Positions 1-13,149 of a stretch of DNA of 64,000 nt are shown one piece after another. The notes under the pieces were generated by a model. That model saw only the letters and a list, made by a program, of their open reading frames with translations. It made no database searches and had not been told where the DNA came from. The position numbers were made by a program, and so were the translations under genes. Position 1 is the stretch's first letter; each line of letters opens with the position of its first letter. Source of the stretch: Epiperipatus broadwayi (taxonomy: Eukaryota > Onychophora > Udeonychophora > Euonychophora > Peripatidae); assembly GCA_028023455.1 (NCBI GenBank), contig JAQFVV010006197.1, positions 14,383,254-14,447,253 on the forward strand, written 5' to 3'.

Positions 1-129
1 CAAATATGTTGTGATATGTAAAACAATGGCCATCTCACTTGTGATTTGCACAAAAGTATAGCAATATGCAGTCATTCATATTTTTGTGTCTATCAATATT
101 TATCAAAGTCTTTGTTCACAGTATGGAGA

Positions 130-690
130 AAGTGTTTTATAGTAAAGACCTTTGTATGAATGAATAGAGAGATTCAAGAAAATTCACATAAGTGTCAACT
201 ATCAGCTAGAAAATCGATGCTTACACTTGTCTGGGATTTTCTAGGGCCAATAATGAAACATTATCAGAAAAAATGTTCAACAATTATCATTACAATGAAA
301 TGCACACTAAAAACAAGTCTCAAATTCAATCAAAATGCAAAGGATTGCTATCAAAGTGTATTAATGCTGTTCCACATACCATTCAATATTCTCAAAACTT
401 CATTTTTGAGATATTGAAGTGTCCTCCTTATAGTTCTGATCTTTCCCCATCAGCCTACAATCTGTTTTTTTTTCCTCTGAAAGAAACCCAGGATGATTAT
501 TTCTCTCTGACGAAGAAATAAAGATAACACTGCATTTGTGGCTCATTATTCAACCTAAAACATTTTTTTAATGAAGGAATATGAAAGCTTATTAACAGAT
601 AAAGTATATTGAAAAGCAGAGAGATTATATCAAAAATGATATATTTGTCTTTTCTGAAAATTGATTAAAATAAATTCTACAACCAGAGTG
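130..690 (+). pseudogene. mariner-family transposase relic
   Basis: Two overlapping frames (from 160 and from 273) together read as the C-terminal half of a mariner transposase, a cut-and-paste DDE/D nuclease. Frame 1 carries SARKSMLTLVWDFLGPI, matching the mariner block around 'S..K.MLTVFWD..G'. A frameshift near 290 moves the match to the second frame, which carries KCPPYSSDLSPSAYNLF, the mariner 'HPPYSPDLSPSDYHLF' block. The last catalytic Asp is Ala here, and the HDNA block with the second Asp is also lost. After the stop near 521 the text still resembles the mariner C-terminus (QPKTFFNEGI-like, then a KLINR-like stretch). Terminal repeats are not visible, and the 5' part probably lies outside the window or has decayed. 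Dead copy; the family call is firm. Confidence 0.8.
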
Positions 691-3600
691 TGGATAATTT
701 TTGATTTACTTTTGTATATATATTACTATAATTTGAAATACAAACATAAATTTCTATACTCGCAACTTTACATTTTAAATAAATGCATTAATTATTACTA
801 ATTATTGATTATTACTAATTATTTATTAAGATAGAAATTATCAAATCAGTCCAATTCATATTTAAACCCAATCAAAGATTTATATATATTTATGCAAATA
901 CACATATCAATTTTTTAATACATAAAAATCTAGGGGAATTTAATCATTTTTTCTATCTATAATTCTGAATTTATTGCAATTTCACTGATCTGCACTTCAT
1001 TTTTTAGGAAGAAATATTTATTCATTTTTTACCTCATTATTATTTATATATTGTCTGTGTGTAATTACACAATTATTATTATACATACTCACGCACATAT
1101 AAACTGATCTGATATTTGTACATTGCTATAAGTAAAAATTGTATTATTAGTTTTATATATTCTATTGTATTAGATTGAGACTAGTAAAGCAAGAGATGAA
1201 AAGTTTAAATCTGCTTAGTAAAGGATGATCTGGAGAGAAAGGGTGTGGCATTTGCCTATTTCTAAAATAGGTAAAGAAGGGCGAAAATATAAAGATAGAA
1301 AATTTTTTGGCATTCCAATCATATCAGTTTTAAATATACAAAGAACCCTTTTTCAGAAGTTGAGAATTCCTTAAATCAAGGAGTGGAAAGAAAGATTAAG
1401 CAATATATAAGTTATCATGAAGAAATGAAAGGTTTAACTGTTTGCAACAGAATTATTATTAAACTGACTGATTTTAAGAATGATAACAAATGGAGTGTTC
1501 AGTGTAAGGATTAAAAAAGAAAGAATTTATAAAATTTCTGTTGTAAAACATATAAGTTAAACTTTATTTACATTATTAAAATATTTTTAGCAATTATTTG
1601 ATATGGAAAGTAAAATTCCATTGCTTTTATTTGTTGTTCTATTATAAACTTTTCCATAAATTAATTTCCATCAGTAAATTATGTGGTCCAAGGAAATTTT
1701 TGAATTGCTTCTTATATACATATTGTAGATATTAAAACAAGCTAAAATTTTGTGTGGTTGAAAAAATTTCCTCTGTGACGTTTCTGCACCATAAGATTTT
1801 TCCAATAGAGCTCTGTTTTGTAATTACTTCTGAATTATAAATTATTAATAACAGTAGAATCATAAATGATACAATATTATAGTCACCGATTAAAATTTTA
1901 TTATAGTATAAATGCAACTTTGAATTAATACTATTATTAATCAATCATTTTACATATGACATTCATCATTATATTACACAAATTATTTAAATCTATTATA
2001 TATAGATGAATAACGTTGTGTGTGGTTTAGCTTAGAATTGAAGATTTCTGAATCACTCTGTTGGCTAATGTAAAAGGCAGTCCTAATTTAGTTTGTCGAA
2101 TGGAATTTTGCTCATCTTGCCACTTTGGTGCTAACCAGATTTGTCATAAAAGTTATCAATCTGAGCTTTATAATGCATATTTTAATATATATCATCGTGT
2201 TAATGATTATACTTTTTATCTTAGAGTGATAAAAATACTTTAATGAATAAAGTGAGTGTAATGTTTACAAGTAAAAAAATTTAATTTTTTATTAAAGGAA
2301 TTTTTATGCACGTTTAATGTGTTCCTTTTGAATACAATACAATTTCAGTTAGCATCTTTAAAGGCATTACATATAAGCTTTCACTTTATTATTTTCAACA
2401 ATAGTTTTACTTGTCGTAGTTTCTACATTCAATATTAAAAACTTTAAAAAGACTTCTATTATCACATGATAATATTTTCTTTATTCTTATGCAAGTTGAT
2501 TAAAATCCTAACACACACGCGCACACATACATAAATATTGATTTGCAATTTTTTTTTATTAATTTCTGCCCCATCCTTCATTAATACAATAGTGATTACA
2601 TATTATTTTATTGATAACGCTATATATAGACTTTTCAAAATCCAAGGCCATGGGGCTTTCAACCAAAGTAATAATTTTAAAAAATAGTTATAAAAATGCA
2701 ATTGATAAGATCCGATCTAATATGATTCATATTTTCTTTTAACACAAAAAATAAGTAGAAGGTATAGATTATTCTTTGCACAAAATCACATAAAATTTGA
2801 AAAGTCATCTATACTACAAATTACACAAATTATTGTAATTATTATTTTTATTACAATTATAAATAAAATATTTTTGTAAGTCCTGACTTCAATTTAAATT
2901 AAATAATAACATTTGACTAGTTGGAGTTCAGTAAAGACAGAAATTATTTGCATTCCTATTTATTTTTAACTTAATTTGATAATAATTATATCAAAATGTA
3001 TACTGATAATTATTAGTATTTTTTCTAATTCTCTCTCATAAACAAATCATCATCAGCCTTTCATGCCATTGATCACTTCCATTAAGTATACAGAAAGCAA
3101 TTTTGACTTCAAACTTTTTTTCTCAATGCTTTTTTCTTTGTTTTCTAACTTTTTATTCTTTGTATTTTTTCCTTAGCTCTGTTTTTTATTTTCTCAGGAG
3201 TTACAATTAACCACATTCATTTATGAGTGGTTACTAACTATTGATGATGATCATGATTATGTTACAGTTGATATTTTACACATCTGTTTTTCAGTTTCTT
3301 TTAAAATTTATAGAAAAATTACTATAAACTTTTATAATGTTTATTTTTTTTAATATATATTAAAAATCTGCATCAGATTATTTTATTTTTTCCTATTTTT
3401 GTAAAATATTTTGTAAGAAATGTTTTGTTTTCCAATTCACTCTCAAACTTTCTTAATAATGTTGTTCACACATATATTAAATTCACCATAGTGATTATCA
3501 TCAATTTGTAATCCCTATTTTGATTTGCAAGCAATTATTTGCAAAAATGATTGTAAAAAAAAAGATTTTTTTGGTGGCCACTTTGAAAATGATGGCCATC

Positions 3601-6600
3601 TTATAAAATTGTTGATATCATAGCATAATGACTATGTCAACTGAAAGAAAAATGGCAACATTCATGCTAAAATTCTACAATAGAGATTATTCATTGTACT
3701 TAAGTACAGTCTACAATATTACCATGTACAGTATTTTGATTACAAAATTAAAATATAATTAATATGCAATATCTTATTTAATTTTCATCCAGTGTTTTTA
3801 CAAGACAAGCAATACATTTCATTAAAATGACGTATCCAAAGTATAGTGCTTTATTCAGTAGAATAAATAATCAAAAGTCTATTTTGATGATGTATTAATA
3901 TTGTATATTAAAATGTATAGCATAGTTTAAAAAGTGTATATTCACTCATTTTTATAGATTAAAATTCTTATTAATAGTCTTTTGCTTGCAGCAAAAGCAT
4001 CACACAGTAACTGTAAAATTTAGTGACCATAATTGCAAGTTATTTTGAGAAACAAAATGACTTTAGTGCATTATGCAATCAAAATCACTAAATATGAGTG
4101 TAAAATATTGTTTATTGTACAGTATTTGTTTAATTTTAAATTGAAATATAATTTGTTTCAGAGATATCCAAGCCAAAAAGAGGCATTACCAAAATGTAAA
4201 AAAATGCAGTGCCAAAAAGAAGAAATATAAATTTTATTTCATTCAATGTAAAATTAAAAAATAAATTTTGATCATATACTATACAATTAATAATTAATTT
4301 TAAATTGTATATTATGTTAGCTATGTTCAGTCAGCTAATTTTGAATTAAAACTGTTTAGTCAAATTAAAATTGCTATTATTTCTAAAGTATTTTCAGTAA
4401 AAAACAAGGGAAAAAGAAAGTCATTTTATGAATTATATAATAAGCAACCTACTTTTTATGATAAAAAAATTATTAAATCTAAATTAAAAATTAACATTTA
4501 CTTGCTAGATTTTAAATCATAATCTTGTAATATGGTTTCACAGATGTGCAATTTGCAAGGTAATTATAGTAGTGAAAAAATATATAAATTTCATTTAGCA
4601 TAAAACTATACATAAATTTTAGTCATATATTATTAATCATTAATTTTAAATTGTGTACTGTTATGTATTAAGTAAAATATTCAAACGAGAAATTTTGAAT
4701 TAAAAACTTTATGAATGCTAATTTCAATCAAATCAAAACTGCTTGTTATTATAAATATATTTTTAATGTAAAAAAAGGGAGGGAAATGATTTTAAGCATT
4801 ATGCATTTAATAATACATTTTATATTGATGAAAAAATGCAATAGAAATAAATTGTAAATTTTTATGCTTTTAATTTTTATTGCTACCATGTGTATTAAAG
4901 GAGGTTGCCTTGACTACAGATTGAGATTTTTGATAGCTTAAGGGTTGATTGTAATGTGTAATAAAATATGAGATTTTGTGCAATAAAAAAGATAACATAT
5001 TGTGCCGGTCAAAATCGTGTATTCATTCAACAAGACCAATAATCCAAGCAAAAGTACCTTGAATCCAACCATGCACAAGATACATATGTCAGGACAAGGA
5101 TGAATCCTAACCTATTTGCCTAAACTATTGCCTCTCTGACTAATGGATAACGTTTGTGATGACACTAGCAGTGCTTGGTTTTATTCCATCCCAGCTGGAG
5201 GTCATGGTTCACATAGAGACTCAAAATAATAAAGGATTTATATGAAAAATCAATGATTTAATAGATTCTGATGATTGCAGAATGGTACAGATATGATCAG
5301 ATATGATTTGATCGATTACTAATGGTTTGAACCATAATAATGATAATTCTTTATGGAAACATTACAAAGAAGTGAATTTAAATCACAGAAATATTTAAAT
5401 AAATAGAGTAATTAACCTTAGAGATTGGGAGTGATGACAAACTAAGCTTATTTAGAATAATAATATCACAGGAATTTATTAAGGAATTTAGTACAACATA
5501 AGTTAAGTCTTTGTTTATACAACTTGATTATTTTTATTTAATTCGTTTTTTGATGTGGCTTTGATAACAATGTAAAATTTGTTAATTGGTCTGCCAAAAA
5601 CCAATCAGCAATAAAATGTTATTAGCCCTCTTTGAAAGATTACAAATCCATTTTATATATAAACATAGATAGATAGATAACAAGTGTGGAAAGCAAAATA
5701 ATTTTTAAATAAATAATTGACAATTATATAGTCAGATTTAACTAATTAATTGGGTTGGTTGGTGAAGGACATGCCATCACGGCAGAGAGCATTTCAGGTT
5801 TGCTAAATAAAGATATAAAATGATGAAGAAGGCAGTATGCTATTATAGAATACAACAAAAATAAATGAGGTCTGTTATGAACCTCTGGGTGGCTTTACTA
5901 AAAGAAATTCCTGATATGTACAGATAGATAAGAGAAATGTTGGCCCTCCAGCCAAAGCATGTCTCTGAATAATAATAATAAATGTGATGTGCTGGAATTC
6001 CCAAACACATCTTAATGGCAATGCTCAAAAAGATCCCTTGGTATGAACTATGTCTACTTTGAGGAAGTGTGAAAGATTGGACTGGTCATATTTCAAATTA
6101 TGAAGGTCCTAAGAGGTAATTAGCAAAGCAAAATAATAATAATAAATGAATGGTTGTAGCTATAAATACATAGAGAGTGTATCACTAACAAAAGTAATCA
6201 ATGAATTCCTGATTAAAATAATCAGCTTCCTGACATCAATAGAAAGTCCCCATAAACCTTAGTCCACTAATGAATGAATCATAAATATAATATATATATA
6301 AAAAAACAAGAATTAAAACTAAAATATAAATTGTTTTCCACACTTTACAAATATTTCATTTATTAATAAATTCTTAAATAGTTTATCAAAGATTACAAAA
6401 TAAGACTGTCTTTTAATTAACATAGCTGGGGCATTGAATATCAAACTCACTTCTGATGAAGTTTGACAATATAAAGCATAATAAATTATACATCGAATTT
6501 TTTTTTTAATATTTTTGACAAATAAAATATATATGTATGAAACATATCCTGATAAAATGCTTTCAACGATTTTTTTTTTAAAAAGACATTTGTTTTACAG

Positions 6601-7009
6601 AAATTGTAACAGGTTTAACTAATCAATTTAATTATAAAGGCAATTTTAAATTGGAGGTAATAATAAGATTTTTAAAATAATTTCAATCATAAATAAATTT
6701 ATAATATAAAAGGTACAAAACTAAATGAGCTTTTCTATTAATTAATTTAAGGGAAATAAATCCCGTGTAATGATTTTTAAGTAAAAAAAATAAGAGGGAG
6801 AGGATTTAAAGTTAATAGCTCATTGAATTTTGTATTTGGCAACTTCAGTAAGTCAAATATTCTAAACAAACCAACAAAAATTAATTTAATTTGCCGCATC
6901 AAAATAATGTAAGATTTTATAAGAATTGATATTTTAAATTTAATAAAATTAAAAGATGCATTTTAAACCAAGCCGTATAAACATCACACAGATATATAAA
7001 ATATAAATT
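691..7009. other. AT-rich DNA without a recognisable gene
   Basis: Only short chance ORFs and A/T homopolymers are seen. Short less AT-rich patches near 1200-1540, 5000-5220 and 5760-6110 may be decayed repeats, but I cannot assign them to a family. Confidence 0.5.
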
Positions 7010-7480
7010 ACTATTGATCTGGAAAACAAGTAAAATAGAATCAATGGCTTGCGGCAAATTGGACGTTACTTCAGAATCAATCAGTAAGCATTCCATTGCT
7101 GGAAACAAGCATTTATACAGTCAGATCATTTCAGGCGTCTTTGACACAGTATGGTTTCAGGCTAGATGTTGAAAGCACTAGGTGGCATTGATGAGCTGGT
7201 GGGACAGAGGTCCGGAAAGCAATGGTCGATCTTTTTAGCCAGTCATTCTGTAGGCACGATGTACTATATCTCTAAACTACTCTCTTCAGATAAAACTCAA
7301 CAAAAATCCTTCAATCAAATTTTCCACTATTTATGCGTTCTGGTCTTATCTACAGGATTCAATCTACAGTGACAACTGCCAATTGCAACTGCTCTAAGTG
7401 GTTCTGTGAGGTCGGTGCCTGCTTTGGAGGGAAAATCTAAAACTCTGCATGAACATGCCCCAAGGGTTGATTTGCTAATT
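7010..7480 (+). other. unidentified coding-like patch
   Basis: Base composition is clearly less AT-rich than the surroundings. A 68-codon reading frame (7166-7372) is followed, after one stop, by a further open stretch in the same frame to about 7475. The predicted peptide (starts MLKALGGIDELVGQRSGKQW) matches no family I recognise, and I see no convincing splice sites or promoter. It could be a decayed repeat, a lone exon or a pseudogene. Confidence 0.3.
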
Positions 7481-7904
7481 AAAAAAAAACAACAAGCATA
7501 TTAAGTTTATCAGTCATTGTATTAAGAAAGCCTATTTAATTAAGGTTTAGATTAACAAAAATGTAGATTTTATTCAGAAAAATTTTAGGAATTTGATACA
7601 ATGACTTTCAAACATATTTGACATGAACCTAAGTAGAAATTTACAAAACATTTCTTACAAATATTACATTGTTGAAATAATTGACTCTCTAATGTACATT
7701 GATTAAAAGATAAATATAAAATTTTACCAACTGATTAATTGAAGAAAAATGAACTTTAATAAAGAATTTGAAATATTTGTAACATTTTATAGATATCTAG
7801 GATTCAATTTAATTTAATAAAATCAACTAATATAAAAAGGTTAGTTTTAATTATAAAATAAGATTAATGAAATATAAAAGATTATAATATTGATTAAAAT
7901 ATAC

Positions 7905-8040
7905 TACCACCTATTATGAGATGGGTGTCAGTTAATAAAGATTGGGTTCAAACCCAGACTAGTGCTGATGACATTGACACTAGGTGAAGCAGAAATATGT
8001 ACTATATTTCCAGCTTCAATATTTGTATATAATGTGGTTT
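7905..8040 (+). repeat. decayed tRNA-derived SINE relic with hairpin
   Basis: A B-box-like motif (GGGTTCAAACCC) is followed by ACTAGTGCTG, which resembles the body of the SINE at 39.2-39.8 kb, where the B box is followed by CTAGTACTGTC. Downstream, GAAGC-AGAAATAT and ATATTTC-AGCTTC form a hairpin at about 7987-8026, in the position where the SINE has its CTGAAGA hairpin. No A box or target duplication is visible. Family assignment is tentative. Confidence 0.4.
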
Positions 8041-8545
8041 ATATAGATCTTCATAATATATATGGTAAAAAAAAATGTCTTAAATATTTATTACAATATG
8101 CAAATACAGAATACATTAAATATATTTTTAGTGTGTGATTAGGTTGTGGTAATGAGCAATTCTTTAAATTGGCAATCTTAAACTGTTGATAAATAACAAG
8201 TTTTTAAAATCACAGGAGATAATAAACATTTCTTTTTTAATTCTAAATAATTTTATATAAATAATATAAGACTATGAATTTAAAAAAATGAAACTTTGGT
8301 TGGAAATTTTTCAGCACAATGATTTACAATTTTATGGAAGAACACAAAAAAATTGTCAAGTGCAAATTTACTTTCTCTTTCTTGGTCCATTTTTTTTTTT
8401 ACATTTGCTTAGTAAAAACAAAACTTTTTTTTTTCCTAGAAATATTGATTTATTTTTTTTTTTTAAAGTTTACATCTACATACATTTTCATCAGAAATTA
8501 TAGCTGTAACTAATACCACTGAACATCACATTACTTCTTCAATTT

Positions 8546-9010
8546 ATGGATCAAAAAATCATCACAACCTTTAAGGTGAACAAATTTCAACAATTAATGC
8601 AGCATTTTGTCAATACTTTTGATGATGATAATGCTAAAGAGCTCTTGTCATCACATATGAAAGAATTAACTAATAAGGAATTAATGCAACTGGTTGAAGA
8701 AAAGAAAATTGACAAAGCTGTAGAGAAGAACTGGGAGAGAACTGATTTATATCACATGCTATGAACAGCATTTTTGAAGAATTTTATCATGAAACACATT
8801 ATCAAATCTAAAAAATGCCTTAAATCAATGAATGAGACTTTATAATATCTTGCACAAGAAAATTAAAGAAGTAAGATAACCATTTATTCTAAATATTTTA
8901 TCTAAAAAGATTCTCAGCCATCAACATCTGGTGTATCTCCTCCAAAAAACCAAGATCATCAAAGGATTTAAAAAGCAATGATAAATCCTTAGAATGAGCA
9001 ACTGATGACT
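8546..9010 (+). pseudogene. Tigger/pogo-type transposase C-terminal relic
   Basis: A 72-codon frame (8546-8764) reads like the acidic C-terminal tail of pogo/Tigger (CENP-B-like) DDE transposases: FDDDNAKELLSSHMKELTNK matches the family's 'D.eelL.sH.eeLTneeLmeL' region. Past the stop, broken frames continue with KSMNETL, SQPSTSGVSPPKNQD and similar text, as in the linker and tail of Tigger proteins. The catalytic DDE core and the DNA-binding N-terminus are absent, so this is a 3' scrap. No terminal inverted repeat was found nearby. Moderately confident. Confidence 0.55.
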
Positions 9011-9784
9011 TAGAAAACTGCATCACAGTGAGTGCTGAATGGATGGATTATAAGAAAGAACAACTTTAAGTGAGTTTGTTTTCCTTTTTACATAGATTTA
9101 AGTTGTGTTATTTTGTTTTACATATACATATTTTAAGTGTATATCTGCATAATACATACACAGCCCATTTACACATGCCGATATTGTACAAATGGATTTT
9201 AAAAATTATTATTTATATACTAGGTTAAATTATTTGTTAATACATTTGTGGTATAATTTTTATCAAAACAGGCAATTTTTATCCCATAGAAAACCATAAT
9301 AACCGCTTGCTTTTTATATTATCTTTCTTTGCAATGATTTTGGGACTAATTGTCCCAGATAAGTGGGGTAAAAGTGTATTATCAAATTTCTTGTTATAAT
9401 TCGCATTGCACTGTTATAACAGTATCATTCAATCAGATATCATTATACCAAATATAATTTGGAAATTGATCTTGAACTAGTGATATAGTTATATATACAC
9501 ACATTCATAGTTGTTATAAAAGATATGGCTTTGAACATTTAGAGCAATGATAAAATTATGTTTCAAGAACTAAAAATTTCTGAATCAAGATCTCTGCTTG
9601 GATGATATATGATCTCCCAAACAATTGATCATTCAATTATTTATTATAAAAGACTTTGGTGATTTCTTAAAAATACTTAAATTACAATATTGTGCATTCA
9701 ATTTTAAAACTTTAGAAGACTTCCGACAGCACATCATCACATTTTCTTAATGCTTACACAAGTTGTTAAAACAGTAGCAATATT
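9011..9784. other. no gene; possible SINE tail near 9600
   Basis: AT-rich. The stretch 9605-9650 (GATCTCCCAAACAATTGATC followed by ATTCAATTATTTATTAT) resembles tails at 32280, 33935, 35210 and 41050 and may be part of a decayed SINE family. Confidence 0.35.
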
Positions 9785-10055
9785 TTTCCCACAATATTAC
9801 CACCTAGTGCAAACTCTAATAATTAATAAAATCTTGAAGGTTGAGCATTACAATCCCTATCAAGTGCATTCCCATTCTGCATCCCCAGACTAGTTTCTAG
9901 CTTATGGCTTTCATCGGTGAGGAGCCTTGGAACTGGGAGCTGAGAGCCATAAGCTAGAAAATAGGCAGAGTATATTGGATGGAAAAACACTGAATAGGCA
10001 TTATGATGCATAACGACTTGTACTAACTAGATAGAATTATTGTGGGAATATTTCT
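9785..10055 (+). repeat. foldback/MITE-like repeat (hairpin family)
   Basis: The ends are imperfect inverted repeats: TTTCCCACAATATTAC near 9787 against GAATTATTGTGGGAATAT near 10040. Inside, TCTAGCTTATGGCTTTCA (about 9896) and TGAGAGCCATAAGCTAGA (about 9940) form a strong hairpin. Related sequence occurs at 26811-26965 and 45059-45165 (both contain AGTGCCTACTCATCC, then TTTCTAGCTTGT), so this is a dispersed family. No coding capacity; probably a non-autonomous element. Confidence 0.5.
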
Positions 10056-11143
10056 AACATGATGCCATTTATCAGTTGGGACAAATCACTGATATAGCCC
10101 ACTTCCTCTCATAGTCTTTGTAAATGGTTTTTAAAATGATTTATAGGTATTTATGAATAGCTTTCCTTATAATATAGTATTTGCTAACAATTTCTTTCTA
10201 TTGTAAGAAAAATGAAGTAAATGTAAATTAGCCTATAAATAAACTTGTTTTATGGCTGTATAAATATCAGCAACAGCCATATAGTTTGACGTCTTCGAAT
10301 CATCCAGAATTTTTTCCCAGTATCAGAATAAATATCTAATGTTTAGTATAACTTTATAATTTAAAAGTTGCACTCTATTCAGTACAAAAACAGAACATTA
10401 AAAATACACGTGCTGAAATTTTTATTACATAGCCCAATAGTTTGTTCATGTCCTGATAATGCAATTTATATTTTTTATAATAATCTCGTATACATTGAGT
10501 TTATACACATCTATATATATACGCACAAACACATGAAAAATTGTTTGATTTAACTTTTCACCTTGGATCTTTTTAAAGAAGTCTGTTTTCTTTGTCTGTA
10601 GGAAGCTGCTGTTTGTGTGTGTTGAGTGATAGGGCAGAAGGTTAGACATGATAGTTTTTTTATGAACTCATTTTAGAATATCTGTTTGACATCAAAGAGT
10701 ATTTCAAACTCAATCAACAAACCCTTCAGAGATTTTTTTTTTTAACTCTAGCACTTTGTAAAGTGCTTGTAAAATTATTTTAGTCAATTGTGTTTAAAAC
10801 TGAAAATCTTTGTCTTTCTATACGTTCAATGAAAAAAAATGTTTTATCTTTACCTTCAAAGATATTGGTCCATTTTTTATTATTGATTATTTATATTTAA
10901 AAACTAAAATAAGTAAAATGTCTTTAAACCTATGAATAGATTAAATTATATTTTTTAGTTTTAAGACTAATAAAAAGCAAATCATTAAAAAAAAAAGAAG
11001 ATATAAACGCATAATATATATATATTTAATCCTTATCTATTGTTTTATTTTACTTTTATTATAAACTATTTTATAAAGGTAGCAAACGAGGAGGTTACAT
11101 TTTTAATGTCCATTCCATGTCGTTCCTGTGTTGCAGCTGTTAT
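10056..11143. other. AT-rich DNA, nothing recognised
   Basis: No ORF with a family match and no clear repeat structure. Confidence 0.5.
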
Positions 11144-11950
11144 TACTATATGATTATTCACAGAGTATATGAACATGGATTGGCTGTTCATTAACAGACA
11201 CCAGTTAGCGTGATCAAGAAACGCCATGGTTTTTCTTTTCATTTGCCTGATAGTTCTTAACTAAAATATTAGTTGAGTTTTCTTGAAAGCAGAATGAGTG
11301 CGTGTGTCAATAAACTTTTTTTAAAAATAGATATTTACAATAATGGCAGACAAATCTAAATTATGGCCATTAGTCCCAGTAGGCAGTAAAGTCACCAGCC
11401 ATAGTAGCGATTGGCTGCCAAATGGTGGAGAGTGCTAAGAATCTCCTGATTGTAGATCAAGGCTGACATTTGGTGGTGACCTTTATTTATGTACCTATAA
11501 CTACAGATTACTTTCAAGTGATACACAAATTGGTAGAAGAACTGAGTAATATTAAATGGTACATTGTTGTGAAGTTAGAACAAATGGTGAAGAGATAATT
11601 GATTTAAAGAGTTGGCATGTGCTACATTACTAATGCATTGGAAGCACAAATGAAGTAGGATCATTATGTATAAAAAATGGAAGAACAACATTGTGAAGAT
11701 CTGACAAGATTAGTTATGCATTTTAATGGAAGATATCAAATGCAGATAATTTAGATTTTGTGCACCAATAAGTTCTAATTGTGATGAAGAAGTAAAGGAT
11801 TTTTATATGGATGTAAATGTTTCATATCAGACTACACATTTTAAAATTGGAAAACTTAAGTGCTAGAATTACTAAACAATTAAAAAATATTGTGGGTAAA
11901 TTTAATTATGATGATAAAAATGAGAGAGTACATAGGCTTGTGGAATTGGC
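11144..11950 (+). pseudogene. RTE-type LINE, 5' end and endonuclease remnant (copy 1)
   Basis: This shares its start (ACTATATGATTATTCA) with the longer copy at 23.52 kb. Broken frames give the apurinic-type endonuclease of the RTE / 'craniofacial development protein 2-like' group: an ELSNIKW-like block near 11540, a QMQII-like block near 11740, DEEVKDFYMDV near 11783-11815, and GKFNYDDKNERVHRLVE at about 11895-11945. The element stops abruptly where a Penelope-like element begins in the same reading frame. Several stops make it non-functional. The alignment with the 23.5-kb copy makes the family call good. Confidence 0.7.
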
Positions 11951-12730
11951 TGGACTCACATCCTTCCTGCACAGAAATCACAGACTATGTAAATTTGAAG
12001 CCGACCACAAAAAGAACATCACAAATTATATTAAAGATCTGGAAAATGTTGGATTTTCACATAACATTATCTACAAAAAGATTAGGCAATTTCAAACTAA
12101 GCTACAAACTGACACAGAAACAATAAACCAAGAATGCTGCTACCTTACATACCATCAATTGCTAGGAAATATTATAAAATATTTGCTGAGTCCTTCGAAC
12201 TAGGATTCAACAAACAGCATGATAAATAATACCAAAGACAAAATATCTTCTGATCAAATAGCCCAAGCAGTTTATAAAATTTCATGTCCAATCAATGGAT
12301 GTAGAGTAGCATATTATGGAGAGACCTGTGCCAACATTACCACCAGAACATCTCAACATCATTATTTATACAGGAGAGCTGAAAACAAATCCATATTCTT
12401 TGAGCACCAAAAAACAACTGGCCATGTGCTTGAATCCACTATGGCAAGGGCACTGTGCACTGAATGTAATGACATGAAACGAAAGATTAAAGAGGCATGC
12501 TTTATTGCAAATGACAACTATGCAATAAACCGAAAAGACTCGTGCTTTGCAATCTCCAGAAAATGGTCTTTATGAAAGAAAACTTTGCATAAATTTTGCA
12601 TAAATTATCACTAAACTTTGCCTAAAGTAGGCTATGAATATGGAGACTTAAGTTCTCTGAAAGCACTCAGCCATATAATTCTTATCTAATAATAATAAGC
12701 TTCACTTTTTTGTGTAAAGTGCAATTTAAA
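11945..12730 (+). pseudogene. Penelope-like element family A, 5'-truncated (RT thumb + GIY-YIG endonuclease)
   Basis: The sequence starts inside the RT C-terminal region (LTSFLHRNHRLCKFEADHKK, equivalent to FKSFLHRDNCLCSFEAD of the family B copy), so the catalytic palm is missing. A frameshift and a stop (12201-12203) precede the frame 12219-12575, whose 118 residues hold a GIY-YIG nuclease with its core in place: VYKISC near residue 18, AYYGETCANITTRTS with the conserved Tyr/Gly and Arg, FFEHQKTTGH, then KEACFIA with a Glu, ending SCFAISRKWSL. GIY-YIG is the endonuclease that nicks target DNA for PLE insertion. The 3' UTR (12576-12730) matches the arms of the inverted repeat at 33.1-33.4 kb. 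Of the PLE copies here, only this one has an unbroken endonuclease core. Confidence 0.8.
12631..12664 (+). other. hammerhead-like hairpin module in PLE-A 3' UTR
   Basis: CTATGAATAT, then a GGAGA/TCTC hairpin, then TGAAAGC. It corresponds position for position to the better-preserved module at 33336-33367. The layout (CTGA-type box, hairpin, GAAA box) resembles a hammerhead core, but the boxes depart from consensus and outer helices were not established. Confidence 0.35.
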
Positions 12731-12976
12731 ACATAACTTTATATTATAAATTCTTTCTTCATATATGTTAACTACTTTGAAAATCTAGTGCAGTGCCAGT
12801 TTCATATTTATTTAATCACTAATTCATATCTAGTATTATAAGTCATATTTACCATTGTAATCATACTTATGGTGATCCTTTTTATTAATTATGAATGATC
12901 TTGTTTATATAAATATATATAGCTAAATAATATCAAAAATGGAAAGAAGTTTAATCCATTGTGCTGCTTTTACATA

Positions 12977-13124
12977 TAATTAAATAAATCAGTGCTATAA
13001 TATAATAAAAAATATCTTTATATAACAGCAATATACTGTATATATAATCATACACAAAAAAAACTTTTTGGCAAATATTAATTTTTGCCCTATTCAGGGT
13101 ACTTTAACTAATTTACAATTATGA
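12977..13124 (+). repeat. inverted repeat, left arm
   Basis: About 148 bp, with roughly 85% match by eye to the reverse complement of 15145-15285. The best block is the 25-bp core around 13068-13090. Confidence 0.75.
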
Positions 13125-13149
13125 ATATACAGATAGATGTTACTATGTA

